Source: CAZEHS01 sp964424355
GTDB lineage: Bacteria; Bacillota; Clostridia; Peptostreptococcales; Acidaminobacteraceae
NCBI GenBank assembly: GCA_964424355.1
Contig: CAYRIO010000002.1
Span: forward strand, 1 to 64,000
DNA length: 64,000 nucleotides
Reading direction: 5' to 3'
Of the stretch, positions 34,669 through 44,374 are shown piece after piece (position 1 is the first letter of the stretch; the number at the start of each line of letters is the position of its first letter). A model generated the notes under the pieces. It was not told the origin of the DNA. It did not search any database and was given only the letters and a program-made list of their open reading frames with translations. Made by a program: the position numbers and the translations under genes.

Positions 34669-35709
34669 ATGGATCGCAACAAACGAAAACGGGTGTTTCG
34701 GAAAATCATAGATAAAATGGGCTGTTCGGTTGTTTTTGCAGACCGGAAGGGGTACATCCTGGAAAGCTCGGAGCCCAGCAGGGTGGGACAGTTCCTAAAG
34801 GTTCCCGCTCTGGAGCAGGACCAGCTGTACTACCGGGAAGGGAACCTGCTGATCCATATCCTCACCGGCGTGACAGGGAGTGTCCAGTTCATCGGGATTG
34901 ACAGCGGCATTCCAGGGGCAGAAACGCTTTTGAAGCTGATCGGCATCATGGTTCTGGATGAGCTGGATGAGATGACCCGGGAGGATTTCATTCTGGAATC
35001 CCTTTCAGGGAAATTTTCAGAGGAACAACTCCTGCACTATATGAAAAAATTCAATTTACCCCTGTATCAGCATATCCAGGTCCTGGTGGTGCAGATTAAA
35101 GTGGAGCACGGAGATGATGTGGAGTTTATCCTGAATACCCTTTTTGCAGGGGAGCCGGTGCTTCGTGTCAGCTCTCACCGCTATGCGGTGATCCGTAAGC
35201 CGGACAGGATTTCCGGAGAAGAGGCCGGGCGGCGGATTTATCAGGGGATTTTCAGCGAATTGGTCTTTGTGCCCTATGTCGGGGTGGGGACAGAAGCGGA
35301 AAGCTTCCTGGATCTCAAATCTTCATTTGAGAAAGCCGTCAAAGCCCTGGAGATCGGCATGCTCCACGATCCGCAAACCGGCGTCTACTCCTATCGTAAA
35401 CTGGCGGTCCCGCTGCTGATAGACCACATGGACTTCCAGGCGGTTGAGAATCTCTATCAGGATACTGCCGGCAATATCAACGCGGTTCTCAACGATGAGG
35501 AACTGATTGTCACGGCCCAGCGCTTCTTCGAGAATGATCTCAATATCACGGAGACCTCCCGGAAATTGTATGTCCATAGGAACACCCTAATTTACCGGTT
35601 GAACAAGATTCATAAGCTGACCTATTACGATCTCAGGAAGTTCGAGGATGCCCTGAACTTTAGCATTGGGCTGTATCTGCATAATGTCATGAAGAATCAC
35701 AGCAGCTAA
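34669..35709 (+). CDS. PucR/CdaR-type transcriptional regulator
   Basis: 346 residues. The C-terminal ~60 residues are the helix-turn-helix of the PucR/CdaR family (FFENDLNITETSRKLYVHRNTLIYRLNKI). The middle is a GGDEF-like effector fold common in this family, without the catalytic motif. The N-terminus (KMGCSVVFADRKGYILESSEP) resembles a small sensory domain of the sugar-diacid type. Family members respond to small acids or purine metabolites; the ligand here is unknown. It is probably co-transcribed with the degenerate ABC ATPase and ends in a terminator. Confidence 0.82.
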   Translation: MDRNKRKRVFRKIIDKMGCSVVFADRKGYILESSEPSRVGQFLKVPALEQDQLYYREGNLLIHILTGVTGSVQFIGIDSGIPGAETLLKLIGIMVLDELDEMTREDFILESLSGKFSEEQLLHYMKKFNLPLYQHIQVLVVQIKVEHGDDVEFILNTLFAGEPVLRVSSHRYAVIRKPDRISGEEAGRRIYQGIFSELVFVPYVGVGTEAESFLDLKSSFEKAVKALEIGMLHDPQTGVYSYRKLAVPLLIDHMDFQAVENLYQDTAGNINAVLNDEELIVTAQRFFENDLNITETSRKLYVHRNTLIYRLNKIHKLTYYDLRKFEDALNFSIGLYLHNVMKNHSS

Positions 35710-35717
35710 GAAATTTT

Positions 35718-35746
35718 AAAAACCCGGAAGCCTCCGGGTTTTTTCT
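35718..35746 (+). terminator. Terminator after the PucR-type regulator
   Basis: Stem aaacccgga / tccgggttt followed by a T run. Confidence 0.9.
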
Positions 35747-35747
35747 G

Positions 35748-35775
35748 TTGATTCGGGGTATAGACCGTTTATAAT
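35748..35775 (+). promoter_or_regulatory. Promoter of the histidine-kinase-like gene
   Basis: TTGATT, 16 bases, TATAAT. The -10 box overlaps an in-frame ATG at 35774, which argues that translation starts at the later ATG (35798). Confidence 0.65.
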
Positions 35776-35797
35776 GAAACTTTCAGCGGGGGCGGGT

Positions 35798-37963
35798 ATG
35801 GCACTCTACAACGCAGGACTTTTTCTGGTGATGTTCTTATCCATCTTCATGATTCTATTGGTCAGCGGGCGCATGGCCATGCGGGGAGCTATCCCAATGC
35901 TGCATTTGTTGGCAGGGATGAGTATCTGGAGCATGTGCCAGCTGCTGCATATTTTTGTGATCGATCCGCAGGCCAAGTTTTTTTGGTATGAGGCCAAGTT
36001 CTTGGGAATCTCTGTTCTACCTGCTGCCTTTGTCATGCTGGCTGCAGACCTTTCTGCGCGCAAAAATCTCATCAAGCCATGGCACATAAAGGGATTTATC
36101 ATCGGCATGGCTCTGACACTGGCAGCGGTGATCACGGATCCCTGGCTTCACCTTTTCAGAAAAGAGGTGTCGTACGTGATTGCAGAGCAGTTTATCCTGG
36201 TCACGACAGTGGATGGCCCGGCCTTTTGGGCCTTCACCATCTACTCATATATGCTGATCATGATCTGTATCCTGTTGTTGGCCGAGAAAGCAGTGAAGAG
36301 TACCGGCACTGAGAGGAAGCAGTCGGTGCTGATGCTTATTGGGTGCGCATTTCCCTGGGTATGGAATATTATTTTTCTCACAGTGCTGGACCCCCTGTTT
36401 CCACTGGATTATACCCCTGCCTTCATGCTGATTACAGAAATAGTCTTTCTGATTACGCTGTTTTACTACCGGATGTTCAGTATTGTTCCTTTCACAAAAC
36501 GGGCTGTTTTCGAGAGCCTGGAAGATTTGGTGCTGGTGGTCGATCAGGGGGGCGTCGTTCAGGACATGAACCCGGCTGCGCAGGAGGTCTTTGAAACCGG
36601 ACAGGAGCTCATGGGCCGTGATTTTTCGGAGCTGATGGTTTGTCTGAGGCCTGTTCCTGAAGGGACTCTTGAGGAAATTCAGGGAGAATTTCAGGGAAAT
36701 AGGCAGGGGCGCACCCGGGATTATCTGGCCACGGTCACGCCGATACCCGGGAAACGGGGGACCCCCATCGGCAATCTTCTGGTTTTCAAGGATATCACGG
36801 AGCTTTCCGATTCAAGGCGGGCACTGGAAATGGCAACCCGTGAGCTGGCTATTCAGAATGAAAAGAAAATGCTCTTTGTAAAACAGGTGAACAGGAACAT
36901 CCGGACCCCGATGAACAGGATCCTCGGATACGCAGAGGCGTTTGGACAGAAGTCCCTTTCAGAGAATCAGCAGGAAGCGGTGGCGCATCTATCCCTATCA
37001 GGGGAGCATCTGATCCAGTTGATCAACGATATCACGGATTATTCGAAGATCGAGACCGGGAGGATGGCATTGGTTGAAAAGCCCACTCAGATTTTCGATG
37101 TGATCCGTCATGTCTGTCGGCTCTTCGAGTATCCGGCGGAGCAGAAGGGGATCGCAATCAAGTATGCCATTGCTGGCGACGTGCCGATTGCGTTGCTGGC
37201 AGATTCCCTCCGGTTGAACCAGGTTTTATGCAACATCATGGGGAATGCGGTGAAATTCACAGAACAGGGACAGGTTGCCCTTACGGTGAAAAAACTGCCT
37301 GGACCCTGGATGGAAATCGCCATCAGCGACACAGGCATCGGCATATCGGAAAAGAATATCAGCAAGCTTTTTACGCCGTATCAGCAGGCCGAGGCGGGAA
37401 CCGCTCTGAAATTCGGCGGAACCGGATTGGGTCTTGCCATCGTTAAGGAGTTGGTGGCACGCATGGGGGGAGAAATAAGTATGACCAGTACGTTAGGCGC
37501 TGGGACAACCTTTGTGTTGAAACTGCCCTGTGTGGAGAGCGCCGTACAGTCTCCTATTTATAACCTTGAACAGATGAGCGATTACAGGAACAAGCCGTTC
37601 CATGTGGGGGCAGTCACCCGGGATCCCGTTCAGCGGTCGCTGATTCATCGCTTTTTCAGAACCTGGCCCCAGGCCACCTTCATGGCGGTTCAGGAACCGG
37701 AGCTCGGATTGAAGTCGGAAATTCCCTGGGATATCCTGCTGGTGAATCTCGATGATTTTCCAGAGAATACGGTACGGCAGATCCTGATGCGCCAGGGTGC
37801 CGCGGGCGACAGGAGACTGCCAGCCTTGATTGGCATGACCAATGATACGGATATCATGGAATGGGAACAGCAGGGTCGTGGGGTTATGGATGGCTGTATC
37901 CTGATGCCGTTCAGCTTTACGGCCCTGAACCGGGTTCTTCGAAAACTGGTCCTCCGGCAATAA
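35798..37963 (+). CDS. Degenerate membrane histidine kinase with pseudo-receiver
   Basis: 721 residues. About seven N-terminal membrane helices (7TM sensor type, ~1-230), a PAS domain (~240-345), a HisKA-like helix pair, an HATPase domain and a C-terminal receiver-like domain (~600-720). In the HisKA box, where SHEIRTPMN is usual, the sequence is NRNIRTPMN: Arg366 replaces the phosphorylated His. The ATPase motifs look intact (NIMGNAVKFT, DTGIGI, GTGLGLAI). In the receiver, the phospho-Asp position reads VNLDDF, with Asn650 in place of Asp. Autophosphorylation and relay are therefore not expected; it may signal by conformation. GGGGGCGGGT precedes the chosen ATG. Confidence 0.82.
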   Translation: MALYNAGLFLVMFLSIFMILLVSGRMAMRGAIPMLHLLAGMSIWSMCQLLHIFVIDPQAKFFWYEAKFLGISVLPAAFVMLAADLSARKNLIKPWHIKGFIIGMALTLAAVITDPWLHLFRKEVSYVIAEQFILVTTVDGPAFWAFTIYSYMLIMICILLLAEKAVKSTGTERKQSVLMLIGCAFPWVWNIIFLTVLDPLFPLDYTPAFMLITEIVFLITLFYYRMFSIVPFTKRAVFESLEDLVLVVDQGGVVQDMNPAAQEVFETGQELMGRDFSELMVCLRPVPEGTLEEIQGEFQGNRQGRTRDYLATVTPIPGKRGTPIGNLLVFKDITELSDSRRALEMATRELAIQNEKKMLFVKQVNRNIRTPMNRILGYAEAFGQKSLSENQQEAVAHLSLSGEHLIQLINDITDYSKIETGRMALVEKPTQIFDVIRHVCRLFEYPAEQKGIAIKYAIAGDVPIALLADSLRLNQVLCNIMGNAVKFTEQGQVALTVKKLPGPWMEIAISDTGIGISEKNISKLFTPYQQAEAGTALKFGGTGLGLAIVKELVARMGGEISMTSTLGAGTTFVLKLPCVESAVQSPIYNLEQMSDYRNKPFHVGAVTRDPVQRSLIHRFFRTWPQATFMAVQEPELGLKSEIPWDILLVNLDDFPENTVRQILMRQGAAGDRRLPALIGMTNDTDIMEWEQQGRGVMDGCILMPFSFTALNRVLRKLVLRQ

Positions 37964-37972
37964 CCGACATGA

Positions 37973-38009
37973 AAAAGGGAACCGCTGTATTGGAAGCGAT
38001 TCCCTTTTG
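37973..38009. terminator. Bidirectional terminator between the kinase gene and leuB
   Basis: Stem aaaagggaaccgct / agcgattccctttt with T runs on both strands, between convergent genes. Confidence 0.85.
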
Positions 38010-38014
38010 TTCTT

Positions 38015-39094
38015 TTAAGCGTGTTTCAAGCGGTTCTTGATCAACTGTCCCATTTCCCGGGTGCCGGTAACCTGCTCTCCGGGGTTTGCGATGTCCCGGG
38101 TGCGGTAGCCTTCCGAAAGAACGGCCGTCACAGCATTTTCAATGGCCTGGGCCTCCGTCTCCAACTGGAAGGAGTACCGGAGCATCATGGCCACGGAAAG
38201 GATCGTGGCGATGGGATTGGCCAGATCCTGGCCGGCGATGTCCGGGGCCGAGCCATGGATCGGTTCATAGATTCCCAGGGTGCCGGCACCCAGACTGGCG
38301 CTGGGGAGCATGCCGATGGAACCGGTGATCATGCTGGCCTCGTCGGAGAGGATATCCCCGAACATATTGGTGGTCAGCATCACATCGAACTGCTGGGGGT
38401 TTCGCACCAGCTGCATGGCGGCGTTGTCCACCAGGAGATGGTTCAGTTCCACATCCGGATATTCCTCAGCCACCTTCAGCACCGTTTCACGCCAGAGCCG
38501 GGAGCTTTCAAGGACGTTCATCTTATCCACGTTGGTCAGCTTATTGCCCCGCTTTCGGGCCACCTCGAAAGCCACCCGGGCGATGCGGTCCACTTCCATC
38601 ACGCTGTAGGCTTCCGTGTCATAGGCCTCCGGTCCGTTGGGGCCGATACGGCGTCCCCGGTCTCCAAAGTACATGCCGCCGGTCAGCTCGCGGATCACCA
38701 TGATATCCAGTCCCCCGGCAACCAATTCGGGTTTCAGCGGGCAGGCATCCTTAAGCGCTTCATGGAGCACCGCTGGGCGGATATTGGCGTAAAGGCCCAA
38801 GGCCTGGCGGATTCCGAGGAGGCCGCTCTCGGGCCGCAGGTGCCCCGGGAGGGTGTCCCATTTGGGACCGCCCACAGCGCCCAGCAGGACGGCATCGCTC
38901 TCTTTGCAGATGGCAATGGTTTCTTCAGGAAGCGGAACGCCTTTCACATCAATGGCAGCGCCGCCGGCAAGGACGTGGGTGAACTGAAACTGGTGCCCGA
39001 ACAGCTTGCCTACTTCTGTCAGGACAGCCTCTGCCTGAACGGTGATATCCGGGCCGATGCCGTCTCCGGGAATGACTGCGATTTTATAGTTCAT
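38015..39094 (-). CDS. leuB: 3-isopropylmalate dehydrogenase
   Basis: 359 residues, NAD-dependent decarboxylating dehydrogenase. It oxidises 3-isopropylmalate to 2-oxoisocaproate precursor in leucine synthesis and, with citramalate as input, erythro-3-methylmalate to 2-oxobutyrate for isoleucine. Motifs: IPGDGIGPDI, the substrate-binding ELTGGMYFG and YDTEAYSVMEVDRI, the metal-binding Asp region DNAAMQLVRNPQQFDV...NMFGDILSDE, and HGSAPDIAGQ. Last gene of leuA-cimA-leuC-leuD-leuB. Its start overlaps the leuD stop. Confidence 0.96.
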   Translation of the reverse strand: MNYKIAVIPGDGIGPDITVQAEAVLTEVGKLFGHQFQFTHVLAGGAAIDVKGVPLPEETIAICKESDAVLLGAVGGPKWDTLPGHLRPESGLLGIRQALGLYANIRPAVLHEALKDACPLKPELVAGGLDIMVIRELTGGMYFGDRGRRIGPNGPEAYDTEAYSVMEVDRIARVAFEVARKRGNKLTNVDKMNVLESSRLWRETVLKVAEEYPDVELNHLLVDNAAMQLVRNPQQFDVMLTTNMFGDILSDEASMITGSIGMLPSASLGAGTLGIYEPIHGSAPDIAGQDLANPIATILSVAMMLRYSFQLETEAQAIENAVTAVLSEGYRTRDIANPGEQVTGTREMGQLIKNRLKHA

Positions 39095-39591
39095 CAGTTC
39101 TTACCTCCCTGGGTTCTCAAAGATTCGATGAGACCGCCCCCCGCAATGATCTCCTGCATGAAGGGGGGGAGGGGCTCTCCCTGGTAGGCCTCGTTTTTCG
39201 TGTGGTTGGTGATTACGCCGGTTTCAAAGTTCACAGAAACCTGGTCCCCATCGGCGATTTTTTGGGCAGCCTCCGCACACTCGACAATGGGCAGCCCAAT
39301 GTTGAAGGCGTTGCGGTAGAAAATCCGGGCGAAGGTTTCAGCGATGACACAGGAGATCCCAGCGGCCTTGATGGAAAGGGGAGCGTGCTCCCGGGAAGAG
39401 CCGCAGCCGAAGTTCCGCTGCCCCACAATCATGTCCCCTGGCTGAACCTTGGCCACAAAGGTGGCGTCGATATCCTCCATACAGTGTTTTGCCAGTTCGG
39501 CGGGATCGGCGGTGTTCAGATACCGGGCGGGGATGATGACATCGGTATCGACATTGTCGCCATATTTAAAAGCACGTCCTGAATGCTGCAT
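39094..39591 (-). CDS. leuD: Isopropylmalate isomerase, small subunit
   Basis: 165 residues, the swivelling small subunit of the aconitase-type isomerase that pairs with LeuC. The pattern KYGDNVDTDVIIPARYLN at the N-terminus and GQRNFGCGSSREHAP are characteristic. The short length fits the split, archaeal/clostridial-type enzyme, which also accepts citraconate/methylmalate. AAGGAG precedes the ATG. The stop overlaps the leuB start (ATGA). Confidence 0.95.
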   Translation of the reverse strand: MQHSGRAFKYGDNVDTDVIIPARYLNTADPAELAKHCMEDIDATFVAKVQPGDMIVGQRNFGCGSSREHAPLSIKAAGISCVIAETFARIFYRNAFNIGLPIVECAEAAQKIADGDQVSVNFETGVITNHTKNEAYQGEPLPPFMQEIIAGGGLIESLRTQGGKN

Positions 39592-39641
39592 ATAAGTATT
39601 CTCCTTTGGGATGTGAAGTGAATGAAAGGTGATTTTTTCGG

Positions 39642-40901
39642 TTAAAATTTTTCGGGATTGCTGATCTTTCCGGTGAGGGCTGAAACGGCAGCGACTGCCG
39701 GGCTTGCCAGATACACCTCTGATTGGGGATGCCCCATTCGGCCGACGAAATTCCGGTTGGTGGTGGCGAGTGCCCGCTCCCCCTTCGCCAGGATGCCCAT
39801 ATGGCCGCCCAGACAGGGGCCGCAGGTGGGGGTGCTGACAATGGCGCCGGCTTCAATGAAGATTTCGATGAGGCCTTCCCGGAGGGCCTGCAAATAGATT
39901 TTCTGAGTAGCGGGGAAGATGATGACCCGCATCCCCTGAGCGACCTTCCGGCCCTTCAGGTAATGGGCGGCAATCCGCAGATCGTCGATGCGGCCGTTGG
40001 TGCAGGAACCGATGACCACCTGATCGATGGCGATATCGCCCACTTCATCGATGGTACGGGTGTTGTCCGGCGAATGGGGGAAAGAAACGGTGGGGCGGAT
40101 GGTGCTGAGGTCGATTTCGTGAACGGCCACATAGGCTGCATCGGAATCCGCCGTGTAGGTGATGGGTTCCCGCTGGCTGTGTTCACGGGCATAGGCCAGG
40201 GTTTTCTCATCCACGGGGAAGATGCCGTTCTTGGCGCCGGCCTCTATCGCCATATTGGCGATGGTGAACCGATCGTCCATGGTGAGATGGGCAACCCCTT
40301 CGCCGGTGAATTCCATGGATTGGTACCGGGCGCCGTCCACGCCGATTTTGCCGATGATGTGGAGGATCAGGTCCTTTCCGCTGACATGGGGCTGGAACTT
40401 CCCTTTTAAGATGAATTGCTGAGCCTCGGGTACGCGGAACCAGCATCTCCCCGTAGCCATAGCCGCTGCCATGTCGGTGCTGCCGATGCCAGTGGAAAAG
40501 GCACCCAGGGCGCCGTAGGTGCAGGTGTGGCTGTCGGCGCCGATGACGGCATCTCCGGGGACCACGAGGCCCTTTTCAGGGATCAGGGCATGTTCGATGC
40601 CCATTTCACCGATTTCGAAGTAGTTCTCAATCGCCATGTCCTTGGCGAAACAGCGCATCTGCTTGCAATGCTCGGCGCTCTGGATATCCTTGTTGGGTGT
40701 AAAGTGGTCTGGAACCAAGGCAATCCGGGATTTGTCAAAAACGTGGTCCTGCTCCAATCGGTTGAATTCACGGATAGCCACTGGGGTTGTAACATCGTTG
40801 CCCAGGACCAGGTCCAATTTGGCGCTGATGAATTCCCCGGCTCTAACGCTGTCTTTGCCCGCGTGGGCGGCTAGAATCTTTTGCGTCATGGTCATCTTCA
40901 T
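39642..40901 (-). CDS. leuC: Isopropylmalate isomerase, large subunit
   Basis: 419 residues, [4Fe-4S] dehydratase of the aconitase family. Cluster Cys residues are visible in VIGSCTNGR and in TPTCGPCLGGH; GADSHTCTYGALGAF is the substrate-binding region. With LeuD it interconverts 2- and 3-isopropylmalate, and probably citramalate and methylmalate. The length (~420) is that of the clostridial/archaeal subgroup, not the ~470-residue enterobacterial LeuC. AAGGAG is 8 bases before the ATG. Confidence 0.96.
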   Translation of the reverse strand: MKMTMTQKILAAHAGKDSVRAGEFISAKLDLVLGNDVTTPVAIREFNRLEQDHVFDKSRIALVPDHFTPNKDIQSAEHCKQMRCFAKDMAIENYFEIGEMGIEHALIPEKGLVVPGDAVIGADSHTCTYGALGAFSTGIGSTDMAAAMATGRCWFRVPEAQQFILKGKFQPHVSGKDLILHIIGKIGVDGARYQSMEFTGEGVAHLTMDDRFTIANMAIEAGAKNGIFPVDEKTLAYAREHSQREPITYTADSDAAYVAVHEIDLSTIRPTVSFPHSPDNTRTIDEVGDIAIDQVVIGSCTNGRIDDLRIAAHYLKGRKVAQGMRVIIFPATQKIYLQALREGLIEIFIEAGAIVSTPTCGPCLGGHMGILAKGERALATTNRNFVGRMGHPQSEVYLASPAVAAVSALTGKISNPEKF

Positions 40902-40959
40902 AAGTCAGGCTCCTTCTCTTTCATCTTGCGCTGTCATAACCCAGTGGGCGAGCGCTTTT

Positions 40960-42534
40960 TTAGTTTTCATCATCTTTAATCAGTTTATATTCCATGGAAT
41001 CAGTGAGTGCAATGAGACTGGCTTCAATGATGTCGGTGGAGACACCGACGGAGCTCCAGTTTTCCTTGCCGTCCGTCGATTCGATGAGAACCCGGACCTT
41101 TGCCCCAGAAGCATTGTCGCTGTTCAGTACCCGCACCTTGTAGTCCACCAGATGTACAGCCTTCAGAGCGGGGTAGAATACCTCCAGTGCCTTCCGGATC
41201 GCTTTGTCCAGCGCATTGACAGGACCGTTGCCCTGGGTGGCTGTCAGTTCCTCCTGATCACCCACCTGGATCTTTAGGATGCTGGAGGCGCCAAAGTTGC
41301 TGTCAGTGGTGGGGTGTTCGCTGATGATCTTGAAATGCTGGATATTGAAATGGGGGATACACAGGCCCAGCTCTCTGCGAACAAGCAGTTCGAAAGAACT
41401 TTCAGCCCCTTCGTACTGGTAGCCGGCATGCTCCTTGGCTTTGACCGTATCGATGAGGGCCTGGGCCGCGGGGCTTTCTTTTGTAATGGCGGGTGCGACC
41501 TTTTGGATCTTCGCCAACAGGGTGCTCCGCCCGGAAACCTCGCTCATCAGGAATGAACGCTGGTTGCCAATGTCTTCCGGATCTGTGTGTTCAAAGGAAC
41601 GGGGATTTTTCATGACACCGTCGATATGCATGCCGCCTTTGTGCGCAAAAGCGCTGATCCCCACATAGGGCATACCGTGCTCCAGGGAGACATTGGCCAC
41701 TTCAGCCAGATAATGAGCCGTCGTGGTCAGCAACGGCAGATTTTCCGGCGGGATGCAGGGATAACCATACTTCACCTGCAGGTTGCCGATCAGGGTGCTG
41801 AGATTGGCATTGCCGCACCGTTCTCCAAAACCGATGTAAGTGCCCTGTACATGCCGGGAGCCTGCCAGGACCGCCATCACCGAGTTGGCAACAGCCATGC
41901 CGCAGTCGTTATGGCAGTGGATTCCTACGGGAATCGTCACCTGTTTCAGGACTTCCTTCGTCACCGCAAAGATTTCATCTGGAAAAGTCCCGCCGTTGGT
42001 GTCGCATAGGACCAGGCAGTCTGCGCCACCGGCCTCAGCGGCTTTCAGGGCCGCGATCGCATAACTGGAATTGGCCCGGTATCCGTCGAAAAAATGCTCG
42101 GCGTCGAAGATGACCTCCTTGCCCCGGTCCTTGAAAAAAGCAAGGGTTTCCTGAATCATGGCAAGGTTCTCTTCCAGAGTGGTCTTGATGATATCGGTCA
42201 CGTGGAAGTCCCACGATTTTCCAAAAATCGCCACGGCGGGGGTTCCTGCTTCGCATAGGGCCAGGACCTGCTCGTCCTGATCCGCCGACATCCCTTTGCG
42301 CCGTGTGCTTCCAAAAGCTGTGAGCCGCGCATTTACAAGGGGGATGGCACCCATGCGCCGGAAAAATTCGAGATCCTTCTGGTTCGATCCGGGATTGCCC
42401 GCTTCAATATAAGAAACACCCAGCGCGTCCAGCACTTTTACAATCTTCAGTTTGTCGTCAACAGAAAAGGAAATGCCTTCTCCCTGAGCGCCATCCCGAA
42501 GGGTCGAATCGAATATGGAAACCTTAGGAAGCAT
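40960..42534 (-). CDS. cimA: (R)-citramalate synthase
   Basis: 524 residues, a LeuA-like acyl transferase. The opening SIFDSTLRDGAQGEGISFSVDDKLKI, the metal-site HCHNDCGMAVANS and the segment HKGGMHIDGVMKN identify the CimA branch (TIM barrel ~1-330) with a C-terminal LeuA dimer regulatory domain. It condenses acetyl-CoA and pyruvate to citramalate, the threonine-independent entry to isoleucine. It overlaps the leuA end by 11 bases. Together with LeuBCD downstream, one operon can supply both leucine and isoleucine precursors under a single leucine T-box. Confidence 0.94.
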   Translation of the reverse strand: MLPKVSIFDSTLRDGAQGEGISFSVDDKLKIVKVLDALGVSYIEAGNPGSNQKDLEFFRRMGAIPLVNARLTAFGSTRRKGMSADQDEQVLALCEAGTPAVAIFGKSWDFHVTDIIKTTLEENLAMIQETLAFFKDRGKEVIFDAEHFFDGYRANSSYAIAALKAAEAGGADCLVLCDTNGGTFPDEIFAVTKEVLKQVTIPVGIHCHNDCGMAVANSVMAVLAGSRHVQGTYIGFGERCGNANLSTLIGNLQVKYGYPCIPPENLPLLTTTAHYLAEVANVSLEHGMPYVGISAFAHKGGMHIDGVMKNPRSFEHTDPEDIGNQRSFLMSEVSGRSTLLAKIQKVAPAITKESPAAQALIDTVKAKEHAGYQYEGAESSFELLVRRELGLCIPHFNIQHFKIISEHPTTDSNFGASSILKIQVGDQEELTATQGNGPVNALDKAIRKALEVFYPALKAVHLVDYKVRVLNSDNASGAKVRVLIESTDGKENWSSVGVSTDIIEASLIALTDSMEYKLIKDDEN

Positions 42535-44071
42535 TTTGCTTTTCCCCCTCCTGCTGCTGGACCACTAGCTTTTGCGCGGCATTCAGGTAAGCCAGGATGC
42601 TGGCTTCGATGACATCGGTGGAAAGGCCTCTTCCGGTGACCGGCTTTCCTCTCCCCTTCAGCTTGACAATCGCTTCGCCCAGGGAATCCTTCCCCTCGGT
42701 GACCGAATGGACGGAGTAATCTTCAAGGACCGCGTTGGTGTTGATGATCTTTTCAATGGCCTTGTAGGACGCATCGACTGGTCCGTCACCGGTGGAGACT
42801 TCCTCGGTGGAAACGCCGTCCACCGTGAGCACTACCGTGGCGGTAGCTGTGATGGTATTGCCGCTGTTGATGATGAAGCGTTCCAAAACGAAAACCTCCG
42901 CATCGGCCATCACATCATCCCGGAGAATCGCTTCGATATCCCGGTCATCCACGGTTTTCTTCTTGTCGGCCAGAATTTTGAATTCTTCAAAGGCCTGATT
43001 GATTTCAGCAGGTTGCAACTCGTACCCCAGGGTCTTTAACCGATCCTCGAAGGCATGGCGGCCAGAGTGCTTGCCAAGGACCATCGAATTTGTCTTGAGC
43101 CCTACGGATTCAGGGGTCATGATTTCGTAGGTCTCCACATTGGCCAGGACCCCGTGTTGGTGGATACCGGATTCGTGGGCGAAGGCATTGGCGCCGACAA
43201 TGGCTTTGTTAGGCTGAACGGGGATTCCGGTGATGTTTGTCAGCAGCTTGGAGGCACGGGTGATTTGCTGGGTATCGATAGTGGTGACGGCCCCGTAGAA
43301 ATCGGATCGGGTCTTCAATGCCATGACGATTTCTTCCATGGCGGCATTCCCGGCCCGCTCGCCGATACCATTCACCGTGCATTCCAGCTGGGTGGCACCG
43401 GCTTTGGCCGCTGCCAGGGTGTTGGCCACAGCCAGTCCCAAATCGTTATGGCAGTGTACGGAGATATCCACCCGGTGGATCCCGTTGACCTTCTCCCGCA
43501 GGGTGTGGATCAGCTGGGTATACTCCCCGGGCGTGGTGTAACCCACGGTGTCCGGTACGTTCAGAACCGTGGCACCGGCCTTGATCACGGCTTCATAGAT
43601 CCGGCAGAGGAATTCCGGTGTGGATCGGGTGGCATCCTCTGCGGAGAACTCGATGTCCTCGCACTTCGCTTTAGCGTATTTCACCATGGCGACCGCCCGT
43701 TCCAGCACTTCTTCCTCTGTCATCCGCAATTTGTACTGCATATGGATGGGGCTGGTGGCGATAAATGTGTGGATGCGGGGGTGCCGTGCGTGCTTCACTG
43801 CTTCCCAGGCGCAGTCGATGTCTTTTTCCAGTGTGCGGGCCAGGCTGGCCACCGTTGCCTCACGGCATTCTTTTGCAATAGCGCTGACCGATTCAAAATC
43901 TCCGGGGGAAGCAATGGCAAAGCCGGCTTCGATGATATTCACTTTTAGGCGTTCCAGCTGCCTTGCGAACTCGATTTTTTCTTTCAGGGTCATGCTGCAG
44001 CCGGGAGACTGTTCGCCATCGCGCAGAGTCGTGTCAAAAATCTTGATGGTATTCATTGTTTGGCCTTCCAT
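42524..44071 (-). CDS. leuA: 2-isopropylmalate synthase
   Basis: 515 residues, the committed step of leucine synthesis: acetyl-CoA plus 2-oxoisovalerate to 2-isopropylmalate. Motifs: KIFDTTLRDGEQSPGCSM, the metal-site SVHCHNDLGLAVANTL, and HQHGVLANVETYEIM; the C-terminal ~130 residues form the LeuA regulatory domain for leucine feedback. AGGAGG is 7 bases before the ATG at 44071. First gene after a leucine-type T-box leader whose terminator lies about 30 bases upstream. Confidence 0.96.
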   Translation of the reverse strand: MEGQTMNTIKIFDTTLRDGEQSPGCSMTLKEKIEFARQLERLKVNIIEAGFAIASPGDFESVSAIAKECREATVASLARTLEKDIDCAWEAVKHARHPRIHTFIATSPIHMQYKLRMTEEEVLERAVAMVKYAKAKCEDIEFSAEDATRSTPEFLCRIYEAVIKAGATVLNVPDTVGYTTPGEYTQLIHTLREKVNGIHRVDISVHCHNDLGLAVANTLAAAKAGATQLECTVNGIGERAGNAAMEEIVMALKTRSDFYGAVTTIDTQQITRASKLLTNITGIPVQPNKAIVGANAFAHESGIHQHGVLANVETYEIMTPESVGLKTNSMVLGKHSGRHAFEDRLKTLGYELQPAEINQAFEEFKILADKKKTVDDRDIEAILRDDVMADAEVFVLERFIINSGNTITATATVVLTVDGVSTEEVSTGDGPVDASYKAIEKIINTNAVLEDYSVHSVTEGKDSLGEAIVKLKGRGKPVTGRGLSTDVIEASILAYLNAAQKLVVQQQEGEKQNAS

Positions 44072-44103
44072 GTGCCTTCCTCCTTCTTTGTTTTATGGCA
44101 ATA

Positions 44104-44365
44104 AAAAAGAGCCCGTCCTATATAAGGACGAGCTCTGTGCCCGCGTTACCACCCTTGTTCTGCTCCTGTTACAGGAACAACGCTTAAACGGTTCTGACAA
44201 ACCGCTGCCGATATCGGGGCGTCCGGCTTCACCTACACCCGGTGGGGTTCGGAGAAACTGCTCCGGAGTGAGGTTTCGCCCGATGTCATTGCCGGCTTAC
44301 ACCAAGTCCGGCTCGCTAAGGAATGACGGTACGGGAGAACATGTCTCCATCTGCGCATTGAGTTA
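44104..44365 (-). promoter_or_regulatory. T-box leader, leucine (CUC) specific
   Basis: On the minus strand the leader has stem I with the distal AGCGAGCCGG...AAGCCGG element. The specifier loop is GAAACCTCACTCCGGAG; the CTC triplet at 44270-44272 is a leucine codon. The diagnostic T-box AGGGTGGTAACGCGGG lies at 44140-44155. A terminator (agagctcgtcc / ggacgggctct plus TTTTTT, 44104-44136) competes with the antiterminator. Uncharged tRNA-Leu should allow read-through into leuA-cimA-leuCDB. Confidence 0.96.
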
Positions 44366-44374
44366 TTAGAATTG

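Noticed and set aside
38021..39187. Long open frame (388 codons) on the plus strand across leuB
   Set aside because: Opposite strand of well-recognised leuB/leuD; no ribosome-binding site or protein pattern.
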